Below, in pieces: positions 1 through 7,526 of a stretch of DNA of 35,327 nucleotides. The position numbers and the translations under genes were made by a program. Below the pieces are notes generated by a model, which did no database searches, was not told where the DNA came from, and was given only the letters and a program-made list of their open reading frames with translations. How positions within the stretch are numbered: position 1 is the stretch's first letter; every line of letters begins with the position of its first letter. The DNA is from an uncultured Lachnospiraceae bacterium (GTDB lineage: Bacteria; Bacillota; Clostridia; Lachnospirales; Lachnospiraceae): NCBI GenBank assembly GCA_902766955.1, contig CACXFM010000259.1:1-35327 (forward strand), written 5' to 3'.

Positions 1-86
1 AAAATGCCGCAAACTCAGGAAAATAGTTTGCCGCATTTCAGGAAAATAAAATGCCGTTTTTTCGGGAAAAGTACTTGCCGTTTACA
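1..86 (-). mobile_element. Probable terminal repeats of an IS21-type element (right-hand end only)
   Basis: TGCCG recurs at 5-9, 29-33, 52-56 and 76-80, a spacing of 24, 23 and 24 bases. The bases between also repeat: on the minus strand each unit reads roughly CGGCA, three variable bases, then TATTTTCCTGA. Read on the minus strand from base 86 the block begins TGTAAACGGCAAG. A TG terminus followed by several spaced copies of a transposase-binding repeat is the layout known for IS21-family ends. No istA or istB gene is visible because the rest would lie left of the window. A non-mobile satellite is the alternative. Confidence 0.45.
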
Positions 87-798
87 TCAGATCCATGAAT
101 GCAAAACCGACTCTGTCCGCTGACGATGTATCTGCGATATAGCTGATCGTATCCGGAGCCATATCCGCCGACAGATGATTGGAAATCGCATAATCATAAT
201 CACTGAAAATATCGCGGTAGGCATCAAACCATGAGGATTCATCAGCGTTTTCAGATCCGCCGGATACGTCTCCGCTGGTTTCGGCGGGCCCGAGCAGATC
301 CTGACGGTCATAAAACTGTCTGTCACCGGCCCAGATCGTCATGGGTGCTTCATGCATGGCCAGTTCCAGAACGGTATTGCCCGTCTCCCACAGATAATAG
401 TCATCTGCATACTCATATGCATTGCCGGAAAGCTCATTCGATATAATTCCGACCCAGCTGTCCGGATCCATATTACTTTCGTTTGCCGACCATTCGACAA
501 AACATGGGCTGCCGTCTTCAAAATACCACTCTGCTTCTCCCGGGTTTCCGTAAAGACTGAATTGGTCATAGGCCTGTCCGTCAGCAGTTCCGCTGATATC
601 AGGGAACAGGGCTTCCAGTGTCTCCCTGTCTGTCATGGAAGCGACCAGATCCGAGACTCCGTGTTCAGGCGCCATAGCAAATACGTTTCCGGAGTTCAGA
701 CAGACAGCAAGCAGGCCGGCGGCAGCTGCGAGACATGCCGTTTTGGGAATCAATCGGATTTGAATTCGTTCCTTCGGTGTAAAACTTCTGCATTTCAT
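82..798 (-). CDS. Secreted protein of unknown function, probably 3'-truncated
   Basis: This encodes 238 aa that I do not recognise as a family. Residues 1-41 have basic residues then a hydrophobic stretch (ACLAAAAGLLAV) ending in VFA, a plausible signal peptide. The rest is acidic and rich in Tyr, Trp, Asp and Ser, with no second membrane segment and only one Cys. The start at 798 is preceded by GGAGG about 12 bases upstream. The stop codon TAA (82-84) and two bases of the last Met codon fall inside the putative insertion-sequence end (1-86). The natural C-terminus is therefore probably missing and the stop supplied by the element. A shared TTCTACAGA promoter motif lies upstream (834-866). 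Confidence 0.7.
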   Translation of the reverse strand: MKCRSFTPKERIQIRLIPKTACLAAAAGLLAVCLNSGNVFAMAPEHGVSDLVASMTDRETLEALFPDISGTADGQAYDQFSLYGNPGEAEWYFEDGSPCFVEWSANESNMDPDSWVGIISNELSGNAYEYADDYYLWETGNTVLELAMHEAPMTIWAGDRQFYDRQDLLGPAETSGDVSGGSENADESSWFDAYRDIFSDYDYAISNHLSADMAPDTISYIADTSSADRVGFAFMDLM

Positions 799-833
799 GA
801 TTCAGCATTCCTCCAATCTGTTTTGTTGTAATG

Positions 834-866
834 AATATAACAGATAACCAAAAAACTTCTGTAGAA
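834..866 (-). promoter_or_regulatory. TTCTACAGA-type putative promoter, copy 1
   Basis: On the minus strand TTCTACAGA (858-866) is followed after 18 bases by TATATT (834-839), about 35 bases before the ATG at 798. The 20-base block 857-876 differs at only two positions from the block at 15112-15131. The motif sits where a -35 element would be, so it may be a non-standard -35 or an activator site. Confidence 0.4.
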
Positions 867-883
867 TGGAGTTTACTTTTTAC

Positions 884-922
884 AATGGCCCTGATCACTG
901 TAAAACAGCAATCAGAGCCATT
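884..922 (-). terminator. Hairpin downstream of the 938-1777 gene, without a U-tract on its strand
   Basis: Arms AATGGC and CTGAT (884-895) pair with ATCAG and GCCATT (911-922), and an inner CTGT/ACAG stem (898-908) extends the hairpin. The single mismatch on the plus strand becomes a G-U pair in a minus-strand transcript, which favours a role at the end of the leftward gene. The T-rich tail (921 onward) is on the plus-strand side, so as a rho-independent terminator for the leftward gene it is atypical. Confidence 0.45.
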
Positions 923-937
923 ATTAATATTTTTTGA

Positions 938-1777
938 TTATGAGTCTGTGAAAGGATAATTGGTTGATTCTTCAAACCATCCTGTCCTGCCGTTCACTTT
1001 CACTTTGAAAATGCGGCATATATAGGAGTCTTTTCGTCCGTTATAGTATTTGATCACAGGTTTCAGATAAACCTGAACGAACTGTACTTTTGTCCCGTAT
1101 TTAATCTGTACACCCTTCCTATCGTTCTTCTTCGGCGAGGAATTAGTCCTCAGAACAGATGACCCGCAATATTTATATTTCTGTGTCCCCGGCATATTTG
1201 CATACGGTGTCACCCGATACATCTTGTGCGTGTTTGTATTCACCGAATACTGCTCAATCCAGTACGGCAGGTCACTATTTTTAACCTGTTTAAACGACAT
1301 GGACTGATGAGGTTTCCTGACTCTGGCTTTAACAATGAATTTGTTTCCGCTGATTTTATTAAAATAGCTGGCATTACTTGTTCCGATCCAATATCCGCCA
1401 GAAGCATCTCTGAACTTGCCATTCGAATAGCGGTACACGTCTATACCGGTTCCATATCCGCCAGAATGATGGTTGACAACTAAAAACGGATTACTTCTGT
1501 TGAAGCTGTAATAATAAACCGCCACCTGGTTATAATCAAGGTTCTGCATTTTTCCGTTTACATATGTATATAATCCGGTATAGCTGTCATCATACACTTG
1601 TCTCTGTGTATATTTAAATGATTCCGCTTTTCCGTCTCCCGTAAAATCATATTTGTAAGTGACTCCGCGTTTGAGCTTTACAATTTTCGGCGCCGCATAG
1701 ATTTGTACGGATCCCAGAATTGTCAGAAGCAGTGTGAATAAGACTGTTGCCAGAAATCTTGATTTTCCTGTTCTCAT
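938..1777 (-). CDS. Secreted protein with DxDxDG-like motif (paralogue of 14156-14977)
   Basis: This is a 279-aa exported protein. A signal peptide is clear (FLATVLFTLLLTILGSVQIYA, cleavage near AAP). Just after it comes YKYDFTGDGKAESFKY, which resembles a calcium-loop or FG-GAP-like D-x-x-x-D-G element. The body is Tyr-, Asn- and Lys-rich and beta-like, and it ends with NGRTGWFEESTNYPF. The gene at 14156-14977 has the same order: signal peptide, YDFNRDGKKDSFKY, a YYYRYSKSN/YYYSFNRSN segment, and terminal GRTGW. The two are paralogues on either side of the giant-protein operon. The start at 1777 has GAGGGG seven bases upstream. Function is unknown; ligand or calcium binding at the cell surface is only an inference. 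Confidence 0.85.
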   Translation of the reverse strand: MRTGKSRFLATVLFTLLLTILGSVQIYAAPKIVKLKRGVTYKYDFTGDGKAESFKYTQRQVYDDSYTGLYTYVNGKMQNLDYNQVAVYYYSFNRSNPFLVVNHHSGGYGTGIDVYRYSNGKFRDASGGYWIGTSNASYFNKISGNKFIVKARVRKPHQSMSFKQVKNSDLPYWIEQYSVNTNTHKMYRVTPYANMPGTQKYKYCGSSVLRTNSSPKKNDRKGVQIKYGTKVQFVQVYLKPVIKYYNGRKDSYICRIFKVKVNGRTGWFEESTNYPFTDS

Positions 1778-1840
1778 AGTGGTCCCCTCTCAAGTTAAAA
1801 AGTTAAATATATCTCTGTTGCCTTTGTTTTACTGCGGTAA

Positions 1841-1872
1841 ATATTACATGCAGACCGCGATACTCTGTAGAA
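1841..1872 (-). promoter_or_regulatory. TTCTACAGA-type putative promoter, copy 2
   Basis: On the minus strand TTCTACAGA (1864-1872) is followed after 17 bases by TAATAT (1841-1846). It lies 64-95 bases upstream of the ATG at 1777, in the same order and nearly the same spacing as the copies at 834-866 and 15089-15121. Only the nine-base core matches the other two copies. Confidence 0.35.
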
Positions 1873-1880
1873 GTGGCATT

Positions 1881-1917
1881 GCATAGGCAGTCCTCTCATA
1901 TAGAAGACTGCCTATGC
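1881..1917 (-). terminator. Perfect 12-bp stem after the giant-protein operon
   Basis: GCATAGGCAGTC (1881-1892) pairs perfectly with GACTGCCTATGC (1906-1917) around a 13-base loop. It lies 17 bases beyond the stop of the 1934-6388 gene, where the leftward operon should end. The T-rich tail is again on the plus-strand side (1918-1929), so the leftward transcript has no U-tract. It may be an RNA 3' stabiliser or a terminator of unusual kind. Confidence 0.5.
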
Positions 1918-1933
1918 TTTTATATTTTTACCT

Positions 1934-4900
1934 TTAATAAACTGTAACCTTAACTTTTTTCACGATATCTCCAGACCTGATTGCAATATTTACTTTCCCA
2001 CTATTAATACCCTTAATGATGCCTTTTGCAGTTACTGTTGCTACTTTATTATTTGCACTGACAAATTTAAAACCATCATCGGAATAATCAGGAACTTTTT
2101 TGGGTGCCAGATTTAACGTTTTTCCTTTTTTCACTTTGACTGATGAAGGGACATCTATCTTTCTTGTTTTTGCTTTAGGCACCGTTATATTGGCCGAAAT
2201 CGTCTGTCCTGTCTTTGTCGTGATTGTAATTGTAGCTTTGCCGGTCTTCTTCCTGGCTGTAACAGCAACAGCATTATTTTTATTGATAACTTTTATTTTT
2301 ACAACAGCATCATTACTCGTTTTGACACCGGTAATATAATCACCTTTCGCCATCCAGACAATTACTTTCTTTGCGATTGTCTTCTCGATAGATAAATTCG
2401 ATTTAATATTCAGTTTTATATAAGGAGTACATTTACCAACTGTCTTTGATTGCTTTTTACCGCAAACCTCACAAACTCTTTGTTTAACTCCGGTGGCAAA
2501 TACCGTTGCTTCCTTAGTTACCTCCCAAGCCCCCCATGTGTGATCTGTCAGAGGAAGTTCTTCAGTCTTAAGAACCTCGTTGCATCCGGAGCAGCAATAT
2601 GTTTTAACTCCTTTTTCTTTACAGGTTGACGGAGTTGTCACTTCACCACTATCACTGACATGATTATGTACAAAGCTTACTTCGATTGAATGGTTATCTG
2701 TGATCTCCTTAAACTGATAACTGTCCGCAACCGGAATCTCAACACCATCAACTTTAATGCTTTCAATCGAATAGTCTGCAGCAGGTTTGATCATAAATGT
2801 CTGGGATGATCCATCCGCCACAGGAACTTCTCCACTCGGGAATATTGTTCCGCCTTTTCCGGCTACAGCCTGGATCAGATGTCCATCTTCAATTACGCCA
2901 TCTACATTTACCATCCCATCAATGGTTCCGTTTGTATTTAAAACTCCGTCTTCCACACTGACTTCAAGCTGTGTCCCATTTCCTATTCCATTGATCTGAA
3001 CATTTTGAGGATTCCCTTCTAAAGTAGAGGAAAGTGTAATCTGATAAGCCTGTCCCTCTTCGGGTGTCATTAAGACCTGATTCAGATTATTCTCATCCTC
3101 AACAACAAAATCAATTTCATTTCCTGTCGTAATCACTTCTGCAGCCAGATCCACATTAACCATTGATATCTGCAATTCATCGACATCCGGATCAGAATTG
3201 ACAATTCTGTAATATCTAGTCGGCAGACATAACTCATATGAATCTGATACAGGTGCATCCATATATACAGGCCTGTATATCTGTTCCCGGTCTGTATGTA
3301 ACACACCGTCAATCACCTCCGCCACACAATTATCTTCGACATCAAAAATCTTGAAATTATTCGTATTGGCGATAAGTCTGTTCATTGATCTGTCTGTTAT
3401 CCTGCCTTTGCTGTTCCAGATTTTTACGGCATCGTCCAGTGTATTATATTTAAGACCATTGAATAAATACCCGGTACCACATGGATATTCACCAAAATGG
3501 TATTTCCATGATGTATAGGTGCCGGAACTATTTTTTGTCAGTTCAATCCGCTGGTTTTCATTCGGATGGTTCGGATCATAAACATTCAAATAATTATATT
3601 TTTTCCCAGATGTATCCGCACTATATGCCAGAACAGCATGTCCACCTTCTTCTTTTTTCCCATAACGGTCATATTCACCGAACCAACCCCAGAAGCAGAT
3701 AACCACCATATTTCCGGAAGATACTTCCCGGACAATTGCATTAAGGTTACCGTCGCGCAACATATCCCACACAGCATTAGAATACTGACTTATCTGCATC
3801 GCTTCTATATACTGGGTCAGATTCAAGTTAATCTGTGCGTTCCGGTCTGTGCGGTACAAATCCAGCGCTCTTTTCGCCCCGGAATTAAATTTCTGAATCG
3901 TTGTTCCAGCAGAATGATACAACAACATAGCTGTCATCGACATACCGTAACAATTCCCACCCCAGCCTGTATGTTCCGTATAAAGATCATGGGCAAAGCT
4001 GGTATTGCCAAACATATATTTATAGATGTTCTCCGGTATCCGATATCCCTTCGGATAATTAAATCCGGGATGCCCTCCCCATGAGTTTAAATGCGTATTG
4101 CAAATATCATAAGAAACACTGGAAACAGATTTGCCCGTAACAGTAACTTTTATTGATGTGGCAGCATAGATTATTTTTCCATTTTTATCCGAAATATAAA
4201 GTAATATGGAAGTGGATCCACTCCCCAGTGCTGTCACCTTTAATTTTTTTCCATATTTATCCGTGAAAGCAAGCTCAACAACTCCGGCCTTAGATGACTT
4301 TGCTGTCAACATTGATCCTGCCGGTGGATTGTTGTAACTGATAGAAACCGTCCTGCTCCCTGATTGTGCAAGTTCAAAGGAGGATGGTGTAGCACTGATT
4401 GTCGTTTTCGGTTCTTTCACGGTAACAGGAACTGTCACTGTCGCGAGCAACATACGATCTGAATCTCGAATTAGGCTGACCTCAAGCTTACCACTGCCCG
4501 CTGACACACCGCTTACAGTCAGTCCAAGTGATGTCCCACTCCATTTGGCATCCCATGATGCCTTAACGTGATTAGACATCCTACAGTTCAGTCTGACCGA
4601 TTCACCAGTACCTGCATATGTGAACACAATTCTGGCACTTGAATCCTTTTGTACCGTTAAAGAAGAACAGGACGCCTTCAGTGTCACTGAAGCTTCGACA
4701 TTTACCGTTACAGATGCTGTTGCAAGAATGCTTTTATCCGAAGCCCTCTTCAAATACAAATAGAACACTGTACTGCCTTCCCTGATCCCGCTGATCCTGA
4801 ACGGAACAGACAAACCAGAAGAAGAGCCAAAGGCAGCATTTGCGCTGCTTCCCACCTTTGTATAACTGATTTCACATGGCGTTGTAATATTACTGGCTGT

Positions 4901-6388
4901 GAGTGTAATTGTTGATTCCTGTCCTGCCTTCAATTTCACAGAAGTTGAAGATGCCCTCAAAACAGCATTCGGTTCCCTAACCGTTACTGTTAGAGTCGTT
5001 GTCGCCAGTAAGCTTCCGTTTGAAGCATTAAACATACGAATTGAAAAATCAGTTCTTCCGGCTTTTTTTCCGGTTATCTTGAGGGCGTGTGTTGTTCCGT
5101 TATTTTTCCAGCCACCTGACCAGTAAGCCTCTGCGTTACTGTTTGAAGCCTGAAAATTAAAATAAAATCTACCGATATAATTACCTGCAGTCACATCCAG
5201 AGAAACACTTTTTCCCAAATTGACTGTCGCAGAAGAACTTACCTGAAGATAAGGTTTCGGCAGAACCGTAACGACCAGCGTTACTGATTTCAAAACAGCG
5301 CTATCTGAGCGGCGATGCATTCTTATTGTATAAACGGATTGCCCGCCCTTTAATCCGGTAATTCTCAGAGGAGCACTGTATAGACCCGCTCTTTCAGTAA
5401 CTGACTGCCATCTGGCTGTAGTATACTGAGATCCTGATAATGCAAAGCTCATGTACACGGGAACATCATGTCCGGAACAGCTGGCTGTTATATTGATACT
5501 TTGATCCACCTGCAAAGTCACTGAAGACGAGCTGAGACTCAACCGATAATCCGGATCAGCAGATACAACAACAGTGATGCTCCGGCTGGCAAGGACACGA
5601 TTTGTCACGCTGTCCTTCATAAAGATTGTTACAATATTAGTGCCTTTTTCTATACCGGAAAGTGTAAGCCCGATTTTATGATTTGACCATTGAGAATCCC
5701 ATCTGGCTGAACACCTGCTGTTAGCCAGATTATAAGAAAGATAAATACTTCCTGATATACCTGTATAAGAAACCGTTACTCGATAAGAGCTCCCTTTTCT
5801 GATCGACAGATATGAAGTTGACAGAATAACAGATGGTTCTGAAGCCCCCAGCTCCAGATCGTCACCAGCCGGCTCCATCTCTGCTGTTGTTTCCACTCCG
5901 TCCTCAACAACACCTTCATCAATAAGGGAAGGAATTGTTTCTGATTCTTCGCCTTCTTCTTCAATCGGGTTTTCCGCATCAACAGAAAGATCCTCTGTTA
6001 TTTCAGAGTTGTCTGTGTCGGACTCTGTATCTGTCTCTGTCTCTCCCAGATCAAGATCCAGATCCTCCAGAATAACATTTTCTGCGCTCCCCATTGATAT
6101 ATCAGGGAGTTCATCTGATACCGGCTCATCAGGCATATTGCCGCTTGAAACAGAGTTTATGAATGAATCTGAATCGATCGTTCCATCAAGGCTTAAGTCA
6201 GAAAGGTCGAAGTCGTCATTTGATTCCGGAATTTCGACAGATACGCTTTCTCCGCCTTCTGTATCCTGCTCCGCCGCTGTTTCTGTTACTTCATCCGAGG
6301 CAGCAGGCACATACGAAATAGTACTCACTGTAAACATGCTGACAGCGAGAAATATAGCAAGAAGTTTATTTCTGATCATTCCTTTCAT
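1934..6388 (-). CDS. Giant secreted Ig-repeat protein with putative C39/papain-like peptidase module
   Basis: This is a 1484-aa protein. A signal peptide (about 1-30) is followed by a Glu/Asp-rich segment to about 180. Six Ig/Big-like repeats of about 95 aa come next, each ending in a T/V-rich strand (about 190-760). A distinct module follows (about 765-1000) with WGGNCYGMS, GGHAVLAYS and NVYDPNHP; Cys813, His917 and Asp938 have the order of a papain-fold or C39-like triad. After it come a beta-rich segment starting FKIFDVEDN, an InlB-B-like repeat (GKGGTIFPSG), a segment with three Cys pairs (CKEKG, CCSGC, CEVCGKK), and two Big-type domains. No LPXTG, SLH or membrane anchor is seen. The GAGGAG ribosome binding site overlaps the end of the upstream gene, suggesting translational coupling. 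Proteolytic activity is inferred from the motif pattern only. Confidence 0.9.
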   Translation of the reverse strand: MKGMIRNKLLAIFLAVSMFTVSTISYVPAASDEVTETAAEQDTEGGESVSVEIPESNDDFDLSDLSLDGTIDSDSFINSVSSGNMPDEPVSDELPDISMGSAENVILEDLDLDLGETETDTESDTDNSEITEDLSVDAENPIEEEGEESETIPSLIDEGVVEDGVETTAEMEPAGDDLELGASEPSVILSTSYLSIRKGSSYRVTVSYTGISGSIYLSYNLANSRCSARWDSQWSNHKIGLTLSGIEKGTNIVTIFMKDSVTNRVLASRSITVVVSADPDYRLSLSSSSVTLQVDQSINITASCSGHDVPVYMSFALSGSQYTTARWQSVTERAGLYSAPLRITGLKGGQSVYTIRMHRRSDSAVLKSVTLVVTVLPKPYLQVSSSATVNLGKSVSLDVTAGNYIGRFYFNFQASNSNAEAYWSGGWKNNGTTHALKITGKKAGRTDFSIRMFNASNGSLLATTTLTVTVREPNAVLRASSTSVKLKAGQESTITLTASNITTPCEISYTKVGSSANAAFGSSSGLSVPFRISGIREGSTVFYLYLKRASDKSILATASVTVNVEASVTLKASCSSLTVQKDSSARIVFTYAGTGESVRLNCRMSNHVKASWDAKWSGTSLGLTVSGVSAGSGKLEVSLIRDSDRMLLATVTVPVTVKEPKTTISATPSSFELAQSGSRTVSISYNNPPAGSMLTAKSSKAGVVELAFTDKYGKKLKVTALGSGSTSILLYISDKNGKIIYAATSIKVTVTGKSVSSVSYDICNTHLNSWGGHPGFNYPKGYRIPENIYKYMFGNTSFAHDLYTEHTGWGGNCYGMSMTAMLLYHSAGTTIQKFNSGAKRALDLYRTDRNAQINLNLTQYIEAMQISQYSNAVWDMLRDGNLNAIVREVSSGNMVVICFWGWFGEYDRYGKKEEGGHAVLAYSADTSGKKYNYLNVYDPNHPNENQRIELTKNSSGTYTSWKYHFGEYPCGTGYLFNGLKYNTLDDAVKIWNSKGRITDRSMNRLIANTNNFKIFDVEDNCVAEVIDGVLHTDREQIYRPVYMDAPVSDSYELCLPTRYYRIVNSDPDVDELQISMVNVDLAAEVITTGNEIDFVVEDENNLNQVLMTPEEGQAYQITLSSTLEGNPQNVQINGIGNGTQLEVSVEDGVLNTNGTIDGMVNVDGVIEDGHLIQAVAGKGGTIFPSGEVPVADGSSQTFMIKPAADYSIESIKVDGVEIPVADSYQFKEITDNHSIEVSFVHNHVSDSGEVTTPSTCKEKGVKTYCCSGCNEVLKTEELPLTDHTWGAWEVTKEATVFATGVKQRVCEVCGKKQSKTVGKCTPYIKLNIKSNLSIEKTIAKKVIVWMAKGDYITGVKTSNDAVVKIKVINKNNAVAVTARKKTGKATITITTKTGQTISANITVPKAKTRKIDVPSSVKVKKGKTLNLAPKKVPDYSDDGFKFVSANNKVATVTAKGIIKGINSGKVNIAIRSGDIVKKVKVTVY

Positions 6389-6398
6389 AGCAGTCTCC

Positions 6399-7490
6399 TC
6401 ATCTCATAGAAATATCTGTCAGCGCGGCACATTCGGCAAAGGCGTTTTCTCCTATGTTCTCTATTCCTTCACATAAAACAAGTTCAGAAAGATTCTCCTG
6501 GCCATAAAATGCATATTCACATATTTCAAGTGTCTGATCAGGCACGCAATAAACCCCCTCCGGCAACTGTGACGGGTAACAAATGAGGCGCTTAAAATCC
6601 GAAGAGAACAGCACTCCATTTTCTACTGTGAAATTCTGGTTTTCTCCATCAATTAAAATTTCCTGAAGTGATGTACATCCCCGGAAGGCGCTGCTTTCTA
6701 TTTCTGATACCCCTGATGAAATCGTGACCGTCCTGATCTGATTCATTCCGTCAAATGAATAGCCACCTATCGAAGTGATACCTTCACTTATCACAACAGA
6801 CGTCACATAATCCGCCAGTTCGTTCCACGGAGCCGGAAGCTCAATAGAATAGTTATAAACAGGACCTGATCCGCTAATAGACAAAACCCCATCATCTGTA
6901 AGCTGATATATTGCACTGTCTCCACAAGTTCCACTTTCCAGAATTGTTTCAATCTCCTCAACCTCGCTGATCATACTTTCAGCAGTACTCTCCTGTTGAT
7001 CGAGCATATAGGAGTCGCTGTTTTCCTCAACGATATTAACACTTGTCTCTTCCGACTGATCTTCATAGTCGCTATCTGTTACTTCATCAAAAAGCTCTTC
7101 GTTGTTTTCATATTCGTCAGTTCTTTCATCCTGATATCCATTTCCATCAGCTTCAAATGATTCATCGGATTGATATTCATCTCCTTCACTTTCAAATGAT
7201 TCATCAGATTGATATTCATCCCCGTCACCTTCAAGGGGATCATCGGATTGATATTCATCTCCTTCACTTTCAAAGAGTTCATCGGATTGATATTCATCTT
7301 CGTCGCTTTCAAATGACGCTTCAGATTGATCTTCATCATATTCATACAAATCCTGGTATTCATATTCCTCAGATACCGACATTTCGTCCTGTTCAAACTC
7401 ACTGCCCGGAACCATATTCCCTTCGGCACAACAGAAAACCAGCAAGCCCGACAATAACACAATTAAACGTTTCCAGTTATTTTGCATCAT
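6399..7490 (-). CDS. Secreted LRR_5 (BspA-like) protein with acidic 13-aa tandem repeats, short C-terminus
   Basis: This 363-aa protein has a short signal peptide (LIVLLSGLLVFCCAEG) in which the Cys pair could also be read as a lipobox. About five copies of an acidic 13-aa repeat (GDEYQSDESFESE) follow. Then comes one cap motif (TCGDSAIYQLTDDG; Cys189) and LRR_5 repeats of the type EGITSIGGYSFDG and IESSAFRGCTSL. The same cap occurs four times in the large upstream protein. The chain stops inside a repeat (CAALTDISMR), so a C-terminal part may have been lost. It is the middle gene of the operon: 36 bases after the upstream stop, with AAGGGAGG before its ATG, and ten bases before the next gene. 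Confidence 0.85.
   Translation of the reverse strand: MMQNNWKRLIVLLSGLLVFCCAEGNMVPGSEFEQDEMSVSEEYEYQDLYEYDEDQSEASFESDEDEYQSDELFESEGDEYQSDDPLEGDGDEYQSDESFESEGDEYQSDESFEADGNGYQDERTDEYENNEELFDEVTDSDYEDQSEETSVNIVEENSDSYMLDQQESTAESMISEVEEIETILESGTCGDSAIYQLTDDGVLSISGSGPVYNYSIELPAPWNELADYVTSVVISEGITSIGGYSFDGMNQIRTVTISSGVSEIESSAFRGCTSLQEILIDGENQNFTVENGVLFSSDFKRLICYPSQLPEGVYCVPDQTLEICEYAFYGQENLSELVLCEGIENIGENAFAECAALTDISMR
7150..7345 (-). repeat. 39-bp in-frame tandem repeats, about five copies
   Basis: The phase marker GATTGAT recurs at 7168, 7207, 7246, 7285 and 7324, an exact 39-base period (the last copy reads GATTGATCTTC). Each unit codes for 13 residues of the type DEYQSDESFESEG. Copies differ by a few bases, so copy number could change by slippage or recombination without breaking the frame. 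Confidence 0.9.
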
Positions 7491-7526
7491 CTGTCCATCC
7501 TCCCTTATAAAGCCTCATCAATATCT

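Noticed and set aside
7150..7345. CRISPR-like array (also 21440-21890)
   Set aside because: The repeats are contiguous, in frame, with multiples of three and no unique spacers; they are coding tandem repeats.
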